A stretch of DNA of 64,000 nt, taken from NCBI GenBank assembly GCA_913060475.1, contig CAJXSD010000010.1:1-64000 (forward strand), given 5' to 3'. A program made the translations under genes and the position numbers. Of the stretch, positions 44,415 to 53,284 are shown one piece after another. The stretch comes from an uncultured Paracoccaceae bacterium (lineage in GTDB: Bacteria > Pseudomonadota > Alphaproteobacteria > Rhodobacterales > Rhodobacteraceae). The notes below the pieces were generated by a model, which saw only the letters and a program-made list of their open reading frames with translations, had not been told where the DNA came from and searched no databases. Each line of letters starts with the position of its first letter. Position 1 is the first letter of the stretch.

Positions 44415-45188
44415 TTACAGCGCCGTCCATCCCCCATCAACCGAAATTGTGGTGCCCGTGATCTGTGCGGCGGCGTCCGAACACAGGAACCCACAGGTGC
44501 CGCCCAATTGTTCCACGGTGGCAAATTCGCGCGATGGTTGGCGCTCTAACATCACCTTTTTGATCACGTCTTCGCGGGACATGTCATATTTGGCCATTGT
44601 GTCGGGGATCTGTGCTTCGACCAAGGGGGTCAGGACATAACCGGGGCAAATCGCGTTGCAGGTGATCGGATCCTGCGCGGTTTCCAGGGCGATGGTTTTG
44701 GTCATCCCCACAACCCCGTGTTTTGCGGCGACATAGGCCGATTTATAGGGGGACGCCGTCAATCCATGGGCCGAGGCAATGTTGATAATGCGCCCCCACC
44801 CCTGCGCCCGCATCATCGGCACGGCCACAGCCGCGGTGTGGAACGCAGAATTCATATTGATCGCGATAATCGCGTTCCATTTGTCGATTGGGAATTCATC
44901 GATCGGGGCCACATATTGGATCCCCGCATTGTTGATCAAAATATCGCACCGCGGTTGTGTGCGGATCAAATCGCGGCACTGTTGCGCATCGGACATATCG
45001 GCGCAGACATAATCGACCTGCACCCCGAATTCTGCCGCCAATTCAGCCGCCAAGGCGTGATCTTGGTCCGTGTCTGTGAATGAATTGATCACCAGATCAG
45101 CACCGATTCCCGCCAAGGATCGGGCGATTCCCAAACCGATTCCCGATGTTGATCCCGTTATGATTGCACGTTTGCCGGCCAGATGCAT
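44415..45188 (-). CDS. bdhA: 3-hydroxybutyrate dehydrogenase
   Basis: A 257-residue short-chain dehydrogenase. The NAD-binding TGSTSGIGLGIA is near 11-22, NNAG near 86-89, and the catalytic Ser-Tyr-Lys set is in ASAHGLTASPYKSAYVAAKHG (Tyr and Lys four apart). The family-specific QYVAPIDEFP and QPSREFATVEQLGG segments match D-beta-hydroxybutyrate dehydrogenases, which serve polyhydroxybutyrate breakdown. It is convergent to the frameshifted gene and monocistronic. Confidence 0.92.
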   Translation of the reverse strand: MHLAGKRAIITGSTSGIGLGIARSLAGIGADLVINSFTDTDQDHALAAELAAEFGVQVDYVCADMSDAQQCRDLIRTQPRCDILINNAGIQYVAPIDEFPIDKWNAIIAINMNSAFHTAAVAVPMMRAQGWGRIINIASAHGLTASPYKSAYVAAKHGVVGMTKTIALETAQDPITCNAICPGYVLTPLVEAQIPDTMAKYDMSREDVIKKVMLERQPSREFATVEQLGGTCGFLCSDAAAQITGTTISVDGGWTAL

Positions 45189-45300
45189 GGGGCGCTCCTC
45201 TTGATCAAAATAACTGCGAAATCCGTGAATTATCGTGGATTCACACGTTTATAGGGGTGAATGCTGCACTGCGACAATCGAAATCTGGGGAGAGCGCGCG

Positions 45301-45328
45301 AAAAAAAAGCGCCTGCAAAAGCAGGCGC
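45301..45328 (-). terminator. Rho-independent terminator, minus strand
   Basis: Perfect 8-bp stem (45309-45316 with 45321-45328) and a four-base loop, with an eight-T run on the minus strand. It cannot serve bdhA, whose transcript runs away from it starting further left, nor yejA, which is on the plus strand. Confidence 0.85.
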
Positions 45329-45375
45329 AAGTCATTGAGGCAGGTTTCATACAGGCAAGAAACCTATCGAGCAGT
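45301..45375 (-). ncRNA. Candidate small RNA in the bdhA-yejA gap
   Basis: On the minus strand a predicted transcript of about 75 nt would start near 45375, form a hairpin AGGTTTC/GAAACCT (45365-45342) and end in the perfect terminator GCGCCTGC-TTTT-GCAGGCGC followed by eight T (45328-45301). It is preceded by a well-spaced promoter (45382-45410). No coding gene on the minus strand could use this terminator, so an independent RNA is the simplest reading. No known family recognised. Confidence 0.55.
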
Positions 45376-45381
45376 GGTTAC

Positions 45382-45410
45382 TTTATATCGCTTTCTTTTC
45401 GCATCTCCAA
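45382..45410 (-). promoter_or_regulatory. Sigma-70-type promoter for the candidate small RNA
   Basis: On the minus strand TTGGAG (45410-45405) is followed after exactly 17 bases by TATAAA (45387-45382). Transcription would start near 45375, leading into the hairpins and terminator. Confidence 0.5.
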
Positions 45411-45486
45411 GCTAAAAGTTTGAAAAAATGAATTTGCCCGTCTAGGATTGAAAAATAAACAATGCGGAAACAAAGGATTATCGAAC

Positions 45487-47301
45487 ATGGCATTTCATCG
45501 CTGGGCGGCCCGGTGGTCGGGACTATTTGCGGTTACATTGGCGGCGAACATGGCATGGGCCGACCCTCAGCACGCTATTTCTATGTATGGGACCCCTGAC
45601 CTGCCACCGGATTTTGTGTCCCTGCCCTATGCAAATCCCGATGCGCCCAAGGGCGGTGATCTGGTCATGGGCGAAGTGGGCGGGTTCGATTCCGTCAATC
45701 CCCACATCCTAAAGGGGCGCAGCCCATGGCAGTTGCGGTTTTGGGGCTATGAAACGCTGATGGGCCGGAATTGGGATGAACCGTTCACGTTATACGGGCT
45801 GTTGGCCGAATCGATTCAGGTGGGTCCATCGCGCGAATGGGTCGAATTTACCCTGCGCCCCGAGGCCCGTTTTGCCGATGGCAGCCCCGTGACGGTGGAC
45901 GATGTGTTATGGTCCTATGAAACATTAGGCACCGTTGGTCATTATAGGTACCGTGGGTTGTGGGGCAAAATCGCCTCTGCCGAACAAACCGGCCCGCGTT
46001 CGGTGAAATTCACATTCAACGAAGATAATCCAGAATTGGCCCTGTTGGCCGGCATGCGCCCCATTTTGAAGAAATCGCAATGGGATGGCGTTGATTTCAC
46101 GCAAAGCGGTCTGGACATCGTTCCCATCACATCGGCCCCCTATCAGATTACCGACATAGACCCCGATAAATCAATCACGCTGACCCGTGACCCAAATTAT
46201 TGGGGCAATGATCTGGGATTTCGCCGTGGCACCAATAATTTCGACACATTAACAATCGAATATTTTGGCGATGCAAATGTGTTGTTCGAAGCATTCAAGG
46301 CGGGCGAAATTGATATGCTGCGCGAAGGAAACGCAGAAAAATGGGAAACCCAGTTCAATTTCGATGCGGTGACCCAAGGGCTGGTGACAAAATCCGAAAT
46401 TCCCCATCAACGGCCAACGGGTATGCGCGGATTGGTGATGAACACGCGCCGTGCGCCCTTTGACGATTGGCGGGTCCGCGATGCGATGATTTTGGCGTTC
46501 AATTTCGAATATATCAATGATACCGCCAATGCGGGGCGTCAGGATCGGATTACATCGTATTTTTCCAATTCGGCATTGGGGCTGATCCCGGGGCCGGCCA
46601 CGGGGGCTGTGCGGGATTTGTTGCTGCCCTTTGCGGATGATTTGTTGCCTGACACGATTGACGGATACACCCTGCCCCAAGGGGACGGCAGTGAACGCAA
46701 TCGCGCCAATATGCGCCGCGCGGCCGATATGTTGGCGCAGGCGGGTTACATCGTCCAAGATGGGGTTTTGATGTCGGCGGACGGGCAGCCGTTTACATTC
46801 GATATTTTGCTGCGCCAAGGGGCACAGGAATATCTGACCATTGTAGAAATCTATACCCAAGCCCTGGCGCGTTTGGGGATCACGGCCAACATTACGCTGG
46901 TGGATGGGGCGCAATATGCCGAACGCGCGCGCACGCTGGATTTTGACATGATGCCCTTTGCCCGTGATCTGTCGTTGTCACCGGGCAATGAACAATATCT
47001 CTATTGGTCGTCCGATTATGCCGATACCGAAGGGACCCGAAACATGATGGGGCTGGCCTCGCCCGCGATGGATGCCATGCTGGACCGGATCATGCAGGCG
47101 AAAACCTTGGATGACCTAAACGCTGTCACGCGGGCCATGGATCGTATCCTAATGGCGGGGCGTTATGTGATCCCGATCTATCATGATGGGCCCAGCCGGA
47201 TTGCGCATAAATCGACCCTGAAGAAACCTGACCACACGCCAATCTATGGCGACCGGATTGGGTATTTCCCCGATGTCTGGTGGCATGAGGCCGCGCAATG
47301 A
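45487..47301 (+). CDS. YejA-like extracellular solute-binding protein (family 5)
   Basis: A 604-residue periplasmic binding protein of the peptide/nickel type. The signal peptide covers about 1-25 (SGLFAVTLAANMAWA). Characteristic parts are the DLVMGEVGGFDSVNPHILKG segment near 59-78 and the late YYWSSDYADTEG-like region (YLYWSSDYADTEGTRNMMG). YejA binds oligopeptides such as microcin C-type compounds in enterics. The ATG at 45487 has AAAGGA upstream. The permease and ATPase genes are not adjacent; a 44-residue lipoprotein gene overlaps its stop. Confidence 0.9.
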   Translation: MAFHRWAARWSGLFAVTLAANMAWADPQHAISMYGTPDLPPDFVSLPYANPDAPKGGDLVMGEVGGFDSVNPHILKGRSPWQLRFWGYETLMGRNWDEPFTLYGLLAESIQVGPSREWVEFTLRPEARFADGSPVTVDDVLWSYETLGTVGHYRYRGLWGKIASAEQTGPRSVKFTFNEDNPELALLAGMRPILKKSQWDGVDFTQSGLDIVPITSAPYQITDIDPDKSITLTRDPNYWGNDLGFRRGTNNFDTLTIEYFGDANVLFEAFKAGEIDMLREGNAEKWETQFNFDAVTQGLVTKSEIPHQRPTGMRGLVMNTRRAPFDDWRVRDAMILAFNFEYINDTANAGRQDRITSYFSNSALGLIPGPATGAVRDLLLPFADDLLPDTIDGYTLPQGDGSERNRANMRRAADMLAQAGYIVQDGVLMSADGQPFTFDILLRQGAQEYLTIVEIYTQALARLGITANITLVDGAQYAERARTLDFDMMPFARDLSLSPGNEQYLYWSSDYADTEGTRNMMGLASPAMDAMLDRIMQAKTLDDLNAVTRAMDRILMAGRYVIPIYHDGPSRIAHKSTLKKPDHTPIYGDRIGYFPDVWWHEAAQ

Positions 47302-47432
47302 AACATTTGGTCATAACATTCGGGATTTGTGCGTTCGTGATGGGGTGTAAAATTTCCCCATCTGTCACGGTCAACAGCGCCAGCAAAATTGGCAATGTCA
47401 CGGTCAGCACATCGACAACAGTTCGGCCCTAA
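47298..47432 (+). CDS. Tiny putative lipoprotein (44 residues)
   Basis: The frame starts at ATG 47298, overlapping the TGA of the binding-protein gene (ATGA), and encodes MKHLVITFGICAFVMGCKIS plus 24 Thr/Ser/Val-rich residues ending TTVRP. The lipobox FVMGC suggests lipid attachment at Cys17, leaving a short, extended mature tail of 28 residues. Overlap with yejA argues for translation. No family recognised; comparable with small entericidin-like lipoproteins only in size. Confidence 0.6.
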   Translation: MKHLVITFGICAFVMGCKISPSVTVNSASKIGNVTVSTSTTVRP

Positions 47433-47448
47433 CGGGGCCGAGTGGCAT

Positions 47449-48072
47449 CTAGGCCAGTGATGTCACCCATAAAATGGTGGCATCATCATCACTGATCGAA
47501 ACGACGTTATGCCCCATCGAGGCATCGTAATACGCGCTGTCGCCGCGCCGCATTTCGATAGGTTCGTAAAATTCGGTATAAAGCTGTATGACCCCTGTCA
47601 GAACGTACAAGAATTCTTCGCCATCATGGCGGACCCAGCCGTCGAATTCTTCGATCTTGCGGGCGCGGACACGGGCGCGATAGGGCAACATCTGTTTTTT
47701 GGTCAGCGTTTCCGCCAAGAGTTCATGTTCATAGGTCGTGGTGGGATGCGCAGCACCCTGCCCGTTCTTGGTAATCGACAACCGCCCGTTGATCTGGTCT
47801 TTGACGGGGGGGGTGAACAATTGCGGTACCGAAATTTCCAACCCGACGGCCAGTTTTTTCAACGCGTCATAGGTGGGCGACATCTGACCGTTTTCGATTT
47901 TCGACAGGGTTGATCGCGCCAATCCCGCCTGTTGTGCGGCCTGTTCCAATGTCCAGTTGCGCGCTTTGCGCAGTTCACGCACGCGCGATCCCAGCTCTAG
48001 CGGTTCTGCATGATCCTCATCCCCGTTTTCGCGGGCAATTTTGATCAGTGATTTTGGGTCAGATTTGGTCAT
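47449..48072 (-). CDS. XRE-cupin transcriptional regulator
   Basis: A 207-residue regulator with an N-terminal helix-turn-helix (about 26-82; LEQAAQQAGLARSTLSKIENGQMSP) and a C-terminal cupin domain (about 100-205; GEEFLYVLTGVIQLY, RRGDSAYYDASMGHNVV). Such proteins often sense a small metabolite through the cupin and control amine, amino-acid or sulfur compound genes. It is divergent from the acyl-CoA synthetase gene (64 bases apart), which is a possible target. Confidence 0.92.
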   Translation of the reverse strand: MTKSDPKSLIKIARENGDEDHAEPLELGSRVRELRKARNWTLEQAAQQAGLARSTLSKIENGQMSPTYDALKKLAVGLEISVPQLFTPPVKDQINGRLSITKNGQGAAHPTTTYEHELLAETLTKKQMLPYRARVRARKIEEFDGWVRHDGEEFLYVLTGVIQLYTEFYEPIEMRRGDSAYYDASMGHNVVSISDDDATILWVTSLA

Positions 48073-48136
48073 ATCCGCTCTATAGCGGTGAAATATCACG
48101 CTTGCAACTGTCTGTGTTCCCCCCTAATTCAGGGGT

Positions 48137-49663
48137 ATGACAGACCCATTTGCCCCCCAAATTCCGGATCAATTCAATATGGCGGCCTATGTTTTGGGCC
48201 ATGCGGACCGGATCCCTGACAAAATCGCGCTCAGCATTGTGTCACCGCGCGGTGCGCAGCGATGGTCCTATGGTCAGATTAAACAGGCCGTTTTAGGGCT
48301 GGCGCAGGGGTTTTTGGATATGGGATTGTCGGCGGGCGACCGTGTGGTGTTACGCATTGGCAATACGGTCGAATATCCGCTGGTGTATCTGGCTGCATTG
48401 GCCGTTGATTTGGTGCCCGTTCCCACATCTGCGCAACTGTCATCGCATGAGGTTGCCAAAATCATATCCGAGGTGTGTCCCGCGGTGATTGTCCATGATC
48501 CCGACGTGGCCAGCGCGGATGCACCCTGCCCCGTGATCCGCACCCCCGAATTGCCCGCGCTCTATCAAAACAGCCCGGCCCAATTCGTGATGGGTGATCC
48601 AAATCGGTTGGGATATTTGGTCTATACCTCGGGGACATCAGGCCAGGCGCGCGCGGTGATGCACGCACATCGCGCCATTTTGGCCCGTCAGATGATGCAC
48701 CGCGATTGGTACGATCTGTCCGATCAGGACCGATTATTGCACGCAGGGGCGTTTAACTGGACCTTTACGCTGGGCACAGGATTGATGGATCCTTGGTCGG
48801 TTGGTGCATCGGCTGTGATCCCGGTTGCCGGAACGGCGCCCGAAGCGCTGCCATTATTGATGAAACGCCATGACGCCACATTGTTTGCCGCCGCACCGGG
48901 CGTTTATCGCAAAATACTGGATCGTCTGGACACGGCCATCGCGTTTCCCAAATTACGCCATTGTTTGTCCGCCGGCGAAAAATTGTCGCCCCGTATTGCA
49001 ACACGCTGGGCCGAGATGACGGGCCAAACAATCTACGAAGCCTTTGGTATGTCGGAATGTTCCACCTTTATTTCCGCAGCCCCCCACCGGCCCGCGGGGG
49101 CGGATTTTCTGGGCTATCCCCAGCGGGGACGGCGCGTGGCGATTTTGCCCGCCGATCCCGATGCAGGCCCCATTGACACCGGATCCGAAGGGATCATCGC
49201 CATTCACGACAGTGACCCCGGCCTGATGTTGGGATATTGGAACGCCCCCGAGGCCACGGCAGAAAAAATGCGCCAGGACTGGTTTTTAACTGGCGATTTC
49301 GGCGTGGAATGCCCAGATGGCAGCATTGCCTATCTGGGGCGGCGTGATGATATGATGAACGCGGGCGGTATTCGCGTGTCCCCGATCGAGGTGGAACGCG
49401 AACTCTCTGCCATTGCGGGCCTGACGACTGTTGCGGTCACAGATGTGTCGCCCAAGCCGGATGTATCGGTGATTGTGGCGTTTTACACCGGCACCCGCGA
49501 TATTGCGCAGGCAGAATTTCAGGCATTTTGCCAATCACGATTGGCAAGCTACAAAATTCCGCGTAAATTTGTGCGGGTCGCGGAATTGCCCACAAATCCA
49601 AACGGCAAAATTAATCGCCGCGCATTGAAACAAAGGACGGACATTTTCGATGGTGAAACTTGA
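48137..49663 (+). CDS. Acyl-CoA synthetase, benzoate--CoA ligase-like
   Basis: A 508-residue adenylate-forming enzyme. The AMP-binding P-loop YTSGTSGQARAVMHAHRA is near 161-178, the EAFGMSE motif near 297-303, the hinge region YLGRRDDMMNAGG near 399-411, and the catalytic Lys in NPNGKINRR near 496. The pattern is nearest to benzoate/aryl-CoA and related 4-chlorobenzoate ligases, but the acyl substrate is not fixed. The DsbA-family gene overlaps its 3' end by 14 bases. Confidence 0.9.
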   Translation: MTDPFAPQIPDQFNMAAYVLGHADRIPDKIALSIVSPRGAQRWSYGQIKQAVLGLAQGFLDMGLSAGDRVVLRIGNTVEYPLVYLAALAVDLVPVPTSAQLSSHEVAKIISEVCPAVIVHDPDVASADAPCPVIRTPELPALYQNSPAQFVMGDPNRLGYLVYTSGTSGQARAVMHAHRAILARQMMHRDWYDLSDQDRLLHAGAFNWTFTLGTGLMDPWSVGASAVIPVAGTAPEALPLLMKRHDATLFAAAPGVYRKILDRLDTAIAFPKLRHCLSAGEKLSPRIATRWAEMTGQTIYEAFGMSECSTFISAAPHRPAGADFLGYPQRGRRVAILPADPDAGPIDTGSEGIIAIHDSDPGLMLGYWNAPEATAEKMRQDWFLTGDFGVECPDGSIAYLGRRDDMMNAGGIRVSPIEVERELSAIAGLTTVAVTDVSPKPDVSVIVAFYTGTRDIAQAEFQAFCQSRLASYKIPRKFVRVAELPTNPNGKINRRALKQRTDIFDGET

Positions 49664-50300
49664 TATAATCTCGGATCCGATTTGTCCGTGGTGTTTTATT
49701 GCCAAGGCCTATTTGGATCGTGCCTTGGAACAACGGGCTGATCATCCCTTTACCATTGAATGGCACCCGTTTCAGTTAAACCCAGACATGCCTGCCGGCG
49801 GTATGGACCGCCGCAGTTATCTGGAACAGAAATTCGGGGGTCAGGACCGGGCGGTGCAGGCCTATTTGCCGGTGGTGGACCATGCAGTCAAGGCAGGATT
49901 GGACATCGATCTGGAACGTATTCAGACCACGCCCAACACATTGGATGCACATCGGTTGATTTACTGGGCCGGCATCGAGGGCCGTCAAACCCCCGTTGTG
50001 CGGGCCCTGTTTCAGGCCTATTTCCAGCACGGGCGTGATATTGGCGCGCGCGATACCTTGATCGACATAGCGGTCGGGGCCGGATTGGATCGTGATATGA
50101 TCACACGGTTGATGACGTCTGATGCGGATCTTGAGGATACTAAGGCCCGCGATCAATCCCTGCGGGATATGGGGGTCAATTCTGTGCCCACCTTTATCAT
50201 TGCGGGGCAACATGTGGTTACCGGCGCACAGCCCACGGAATTCTGGACCAAGGTGATTGATGAAATCCTGCAGTCCCTGGATGCCGAAACAACGGTGTGA
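49650..50300 (+). CDS. DsbA family oxidoreductase, FrnE-like
   Basis: A 216-residue thioredoxin-fold protein without a signal peptide. The active-site motif is Cys12-Pro-Trp-Cys15 (DPICPWCFIAK), and the cis-Pro loop is VNSVPTFIIAG near 176-186, as in FrnE and 2-hydroxychromene-2-carboxylate isomerase relatives. It probably acts in the cytoplasm on thiols or as an isomerase. Cotranscribed with the acyl-CoA synthetase gene by overlap. Confidence 0.92.
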   Translation: MVKLDIISDPICPWCFIAKAYLDRALEQRADHPFTIEWHPFQLNPDMPAGGMDRRSYLEQKFGGQDRAVQAYLPVVDHAVKAGLDIDLERIQTTPNTLDAHRLIYWAGIEGRQTPVVRALFQAYFQHGRDIGARDTLIDIAVGAGLDRDMITRLMTSDADLEDTKARDQSLRDMGVNSVPTFIIAGQHVVTGAQPTEFWTKVIDEILQSLDAETTV

Positions 50301-50387
50301 CATCCCCAACGCAGGGCGCGACTATCACGCTTGTGTTTTTGACCCTTTACACTAGATTATTTATCATAGTGATAATTGGTGTAGAGA

Positions 50388-51959
50388 GTGTCCGTGTTAC
50401 AAACCTTGCGAAACCCCCGGAAATATTTGATCATGACTGCGCTTGGCGTGGTTGGTTTTGTCCCCTGTGGCCCCGCATTGGCGCAAGATGGGGCGCTTTG
50501 GGATGCGTCAAAAATCGTAAATTTGATATCCAACCGTGTGGTCGAGGCGGCGGTATCTGCGGCACGCACGGTCGCGCAGGTGTCTTATGACAATGTGACC
50601 TATGATCGTCATACGGAACGGTTTTACCTGTCGAATTTGCAGGTTGTGCCCTTTGGGCTTGATCTGCCAGACGGATGCGAAGTGTCACTGGGTGGGGTTG
50701 GCATTGCGGGCAAACGTGCGGATTATGATGCGACCGATATTTTCGAAATGGTGTTTGACGATGTGTTTGTCTCGACGCTTTGCCTGCCATTTGAAATGCG
50801 GGCGGGATTGGCCATGGCGGGGCTGTCGGATGTGGTGATCCCCTCTGTCCAAATGCAGTTTTCGCATCACTATCCCAGTGCCGCGACCGATGTCACGCTG
50901 TCTGCTGCGGTTGCGGGCGCGGCTGCGGTCACGATGACGGCGCATTTGGACTATATCTCGATCACGGATGATTCCGATTTTCCAATCTATGCGGAATTGA
51001 CACAGGCACAGGTCAGCATCGAAAATTTGGGCGCATGGGACAGTTTGGCCATGCAGCTGCCCAAAGAATTCAAAACCCCCGGTGTCGCGGGGCAAACAAT
51101 TGCGGGGCTGATGACGCCAGAATTGATCAAAATACTGGGCCAGCAACAGGGGTTGGATGCCGCCGATCAGATCAAAACCACCGTTGACGCATTTTTGGAA
51201 AATCCGCGTCACATTCGATTGCAAACAAATATCAACCCACAGATTCCGCTGCGCTTGGATCCATCGATTATAGGCGATGTCGAAACTGTTTTGGCACGGT
51301 TGAACCCCACCCTGCGGGCGCATGCGGCCGCGACACCTGCCAATGCGGTCTTGGCCAGTCTGGGCCCACTGACACAGGGGCGGTTCACGGACCTTGCGCC
51401 CGAGGATCTGTTTGACATCGCACAGGCGTTGAAAACGGGGCAAAACATGCCGCGCAACCATGCCTTGGCGCGTGACATTTTTGTATTTCTGCTGGACCGT
51501 GGCGTCACGGATGCGGCACAACATTTGACAGAAATCGCAATTGCGCAGGGCGATTTTGATCAGGCCTATGCTTATGGTCAAATCATGGCCCAATCGGGCC
51601 AAACACGGGCGCGGGCCGTTTTGAACAAATTGGAAACGCATATGCCGTTGTCTGCGGTCTTGGCCCATCAACGCTTTGACCCGGCTATGTCCTATGACAT
51701 GGTCCTGCGTCAGGGGCAGTCGCCCTATGAATTGGCCAACCAATCCTTGATGGGGTTGGGTGTGGCGCGGTCCTATCAGACGGCATATTATTGGGCTGTT
51801 TTATCCTTGGCCCAAGGGGATCAGCGCGCGCAGCTGATGATCGAAACGATTGAGGGTTTGGGCGCAGGTCTAAGCGATGCGGAACGCACCGAATGGCGCG
51901 AGACGATTTCCGGCCTGCAGGCGCGGGCCTGGACCGACTGGACCCGGGCGCAGATGTGA
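50388..51959 (+). CDS. Exported hypothetical protein (523 residues)
   Basis: Starts at a GTG (50388; another GTG at 50394 and an ATG at 50433 are possible) and has a signal peptide ending near PALAQ (about 32). The N-terminal half has repeated beta-rich segments; the C-terminal half (about 345-510) is helical and resembles TPR/Sel1-like repeats (GDFDQAYAYGQIMAQSGQTRA, AYYWAVLSLAQGDQRAQLMIE). No catalytic motif seen. It is separated from the FrnE gene by about 90 bases and may stand alone. Function unknown. Confidence 0.72.
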   Translation: MSVLQTLRNPRKYLIMTALGVVGFVPCGPALAQDGALWDASKIVNLISNRVVEAAVSAARTVAQVSYDNVTYDRHTERFYLSNLQVVPFGLDLPDGCEVSLGGVGIAGKRADYDATDIFEMVFDDVFVSTLCLPFEMRAGLAMAGLSDVVIPSVQMQFSHHYPSAATDVTLSAAVAGAAAVTMTAHLDYISITDDSDFPIYAELTQAQVSIENLGAWDSLAMQLPKEFKTPGVAGQTIAGLMTPELIKILGQQQGLDAADQIKTTVDAFLENPRHIRLQTNINPQIPLRLDPSIIGDVETVLARLNPTLRAHAAATPANAVLASLGPLTQGRFTDLAPEDLFDIAQALKTGQNMPRNHALARDIFVFLLDRGVTDAAQHLTEIAIAQGDFDQAYAYGQIMAQSGQTRARAVLNKLETHMPLSAVLAHQRFDPAMSYDMVLRQGQSPYELANQSLMGLGVARSYQTAYYWAVLSLAQGDQRAQLMIETIEGLGAGLSDAERTEWRETISGLQARAWTDWTRAQM

Positions 51960-51999
51960 TGTGTGACCGGAAAATCAGGATCCGTAAATTAGGATCAGG

Positions 52000-52033
52000 A
52001 AAAACAAAAACGGCCCGCCAAAGGTGAGCCGTT
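52000..52033 (-). terminator. Terminator after tRNA-Pro
   Basis: AACGGC (52009-52014) pairs with GCCGTT (52028-52033), with partial inner pairing, and T-rich sequence follows on the minus strand (TTTTTG then TTTTT). It lies 18 bases past the tRNA-Pro end. Confidence 0.75.
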
Positions 52034-52050
52034 GAAACGATTTCTAAGAA

Positions 52051-52127
52051 TGGTCGGGACGGCAAGATTCGAACTTGCGACCCCCTGTACCCAAAACAGG
52101 TGCGCTACCAGGCTGCGCTACGCCCCG
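52051..52127 (-). tRNA. tRNA-Pro (TGG)
   Basis: A 77-nt tRNA with encoded CCA (TGG at 52051-52053 on the plus strand). The acceptor CGGGGCG pairs with CGTCCCG, and the anticodon loop TTTTGGG shows TGG, reading proline codons. The D arm has the AGCGCAGCCTGGTAGCGC pattern usual for tRNA-Pro. A terminator follows it. Confidence 0.96.
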
Positions 52128-52201
52128 ACTGACGCGGTAATTAAACAAAGCAAATGGATTTGAAAAGAGTGAAACCGAGTTTTTTCGAACTTTTTTGAAA
52201 T

Positions 52202-52696
52202 TTATTTGCAGCTTGATGCGAATTCAGGCGATATCTGCGGATGGATCACCGTAGAAGTTGTTGTAATTGCGTATTTTTTGGCCAGTCCGGCGTTTATCTC
52301 TAATACTGCCTTGATCGCGTCGCCGCCATAAATCGGGGTTTCATCCAGCGGAATGGCATTGTGGTGAATGTGCGCCACGCGACCCTGGTCATCAATAAAG
52401 ATCATATCCAGTGGGATCAGCGTATTGCGCATCCAGAACGCAACCGGTTGCGGGCGATCATAGATGAACAACATCCCTGCTCGATTTGCCAAGGTATCGC
52501 GATGCATCAAACCTTGGGCTTTTTCCTCGGGGGTGATGGCCAATTCGACGTTGAACCGGATTTTTGTCGTGTCGCTGACAATTGTGGCGATTGAATCAGA
52601 ACAGGCGGCCCAAAGACCGCCCGCACAAAATTGAAGTGCAACCGCCGCAGTGACGATTGCGTATTTTACAGCTTGTTGGCCCTTTCCCACGCGCAT
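52202..52696 (-). CDS. DUF192 family exported protein
   Basis: A 164-residue protein with an N-terminal signal segment (AIVTAAVALQFCAGGLWA, to about 30) and a DUF192 domain (about 45-150): MHRDTLANRAGMLFIYDRPQPVAFWMRNTLIPLDMIFI-type core, with the FWMRNTLIPLDMIF motif near 87-100. The family is conserved but its role is not established. It overlaps the end of the cold-shock gene by 31 bases on the same strand, so it is likely cotranscribed with it. Confidence 0.9.
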   Translation of the reverse strand: MRVGKGQQAVKYAIVTAAVALQFCAGGLWAACSDSIATIVSDTTKIRFNVELAITPEEKAQGLMHRDTLANRAGMLFIYDRPQPVAFWMRNTLIPLDMIFIDDQGRVAHIHHNAIPLDETPIYGGDAIKAVLEINAGLAKKYAITTTSTVIHPQISPEFASSCK

Positions 52697-53184
52697 ACCT
52701 CTGCCGCCATTTTACCGCGTTGTCCTGTCATAACACGTAAATTGACCGCTTCGCCAGCGGATAAATCGGCCAGGCCCGATCTGCGCAATACCTCAGCATG
52801 AATAAAGATATCTTCGTGGTCGCCCCAGATATTTGCAAACCCAAACCCCTTGAGTTTGTCAAACCATTTGACGCGCGCAGGCTGCATGTCCAATGCGGTC
52901 AGTTCGCTTGGATCTAGGTCTTCGAAATCCGCCAGACCGATATCCGAGGCCACGGGGGGTTCGATGCTAAGGACATGCGTTGCCTGAATGCCCCGTGTCG
53001 TGGCCTGCGCGATAAAGACGATCCGCGCCCCATCTGCGACGGAACTCTGACCATAGTTTCGCAGCACATTGGCATGCAAAAGGATATCATCCTTGGACGT
53101 CTCGGAAACAATGAATCCAAATCCCTTGCCTGGATCGAACCATTTTACGACGCCCGTCACTTCTTCTAATATCTGTTGTATCAC
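52666..53184 (-). CDS. Two-domain cold-shock protein
   Basis: A 172-residue protein with two cold-shock domains. Domain 1 (about 8-75) has GVVKWFDPGKGFGFIV and DILLHANVLR; domain 2 (about 102-170) has ARVKWFDKLKGFGFANIW and DIFIHAEVLR, both carrying RNP-type aromatic residues. Double-domain forms are usual in alphaproteobacteria. The start is GTG at 53184. An AT-rich stretch with a candidate promoter and a large inverted repeat lie upstream. Confidence 0.93.
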   Translation of the reverse strand: MIQQILEEVTGVVKWFDPGKGFGFIVSETSKDDILLHANVLRNYGQSSVADGARIVFIAQATTRGIQATHVLSIEPPVASDIGLADFEDLDPSELTALDMQPARVKWFDKLKGFGFANIWGDHEDIFIHAEVLRRSGLADLSAGEAVNLRVMTGQRGKMAAEVCAWERANKL

Positions 53185-53222
53185 GCAAACCTACCGTTGT
53201 TACATCCCCTAATGGATTAGTG

Positions 53223-53250
53223 ATTCTACAAAAGTATATATAAATGCAAA
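53223..53250 (-). promoter_or_regulatory. Candidate promoter of the cold-shock gene
   Basis: On the minus strand TTTGCA (53250-53245) is followed after 16 bases by TAGAAT (53228-53223), within a very AT-rich stretch, 39 bases before the GTG. The match is moderate. Confidence 0.35.
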
Positions 53251-53284
53251 CAAAAAATTTTCTTTATAAACCAAAGTTTACAAA

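Noticed and set aside
50685-51743. A 352-codon open frame on the minus strand opposite the exported 523-residue protein
   Set aside because: No domain and shadow-like composition. The plus-strand frame has a signal peptide and a coherent helical C-terminus.
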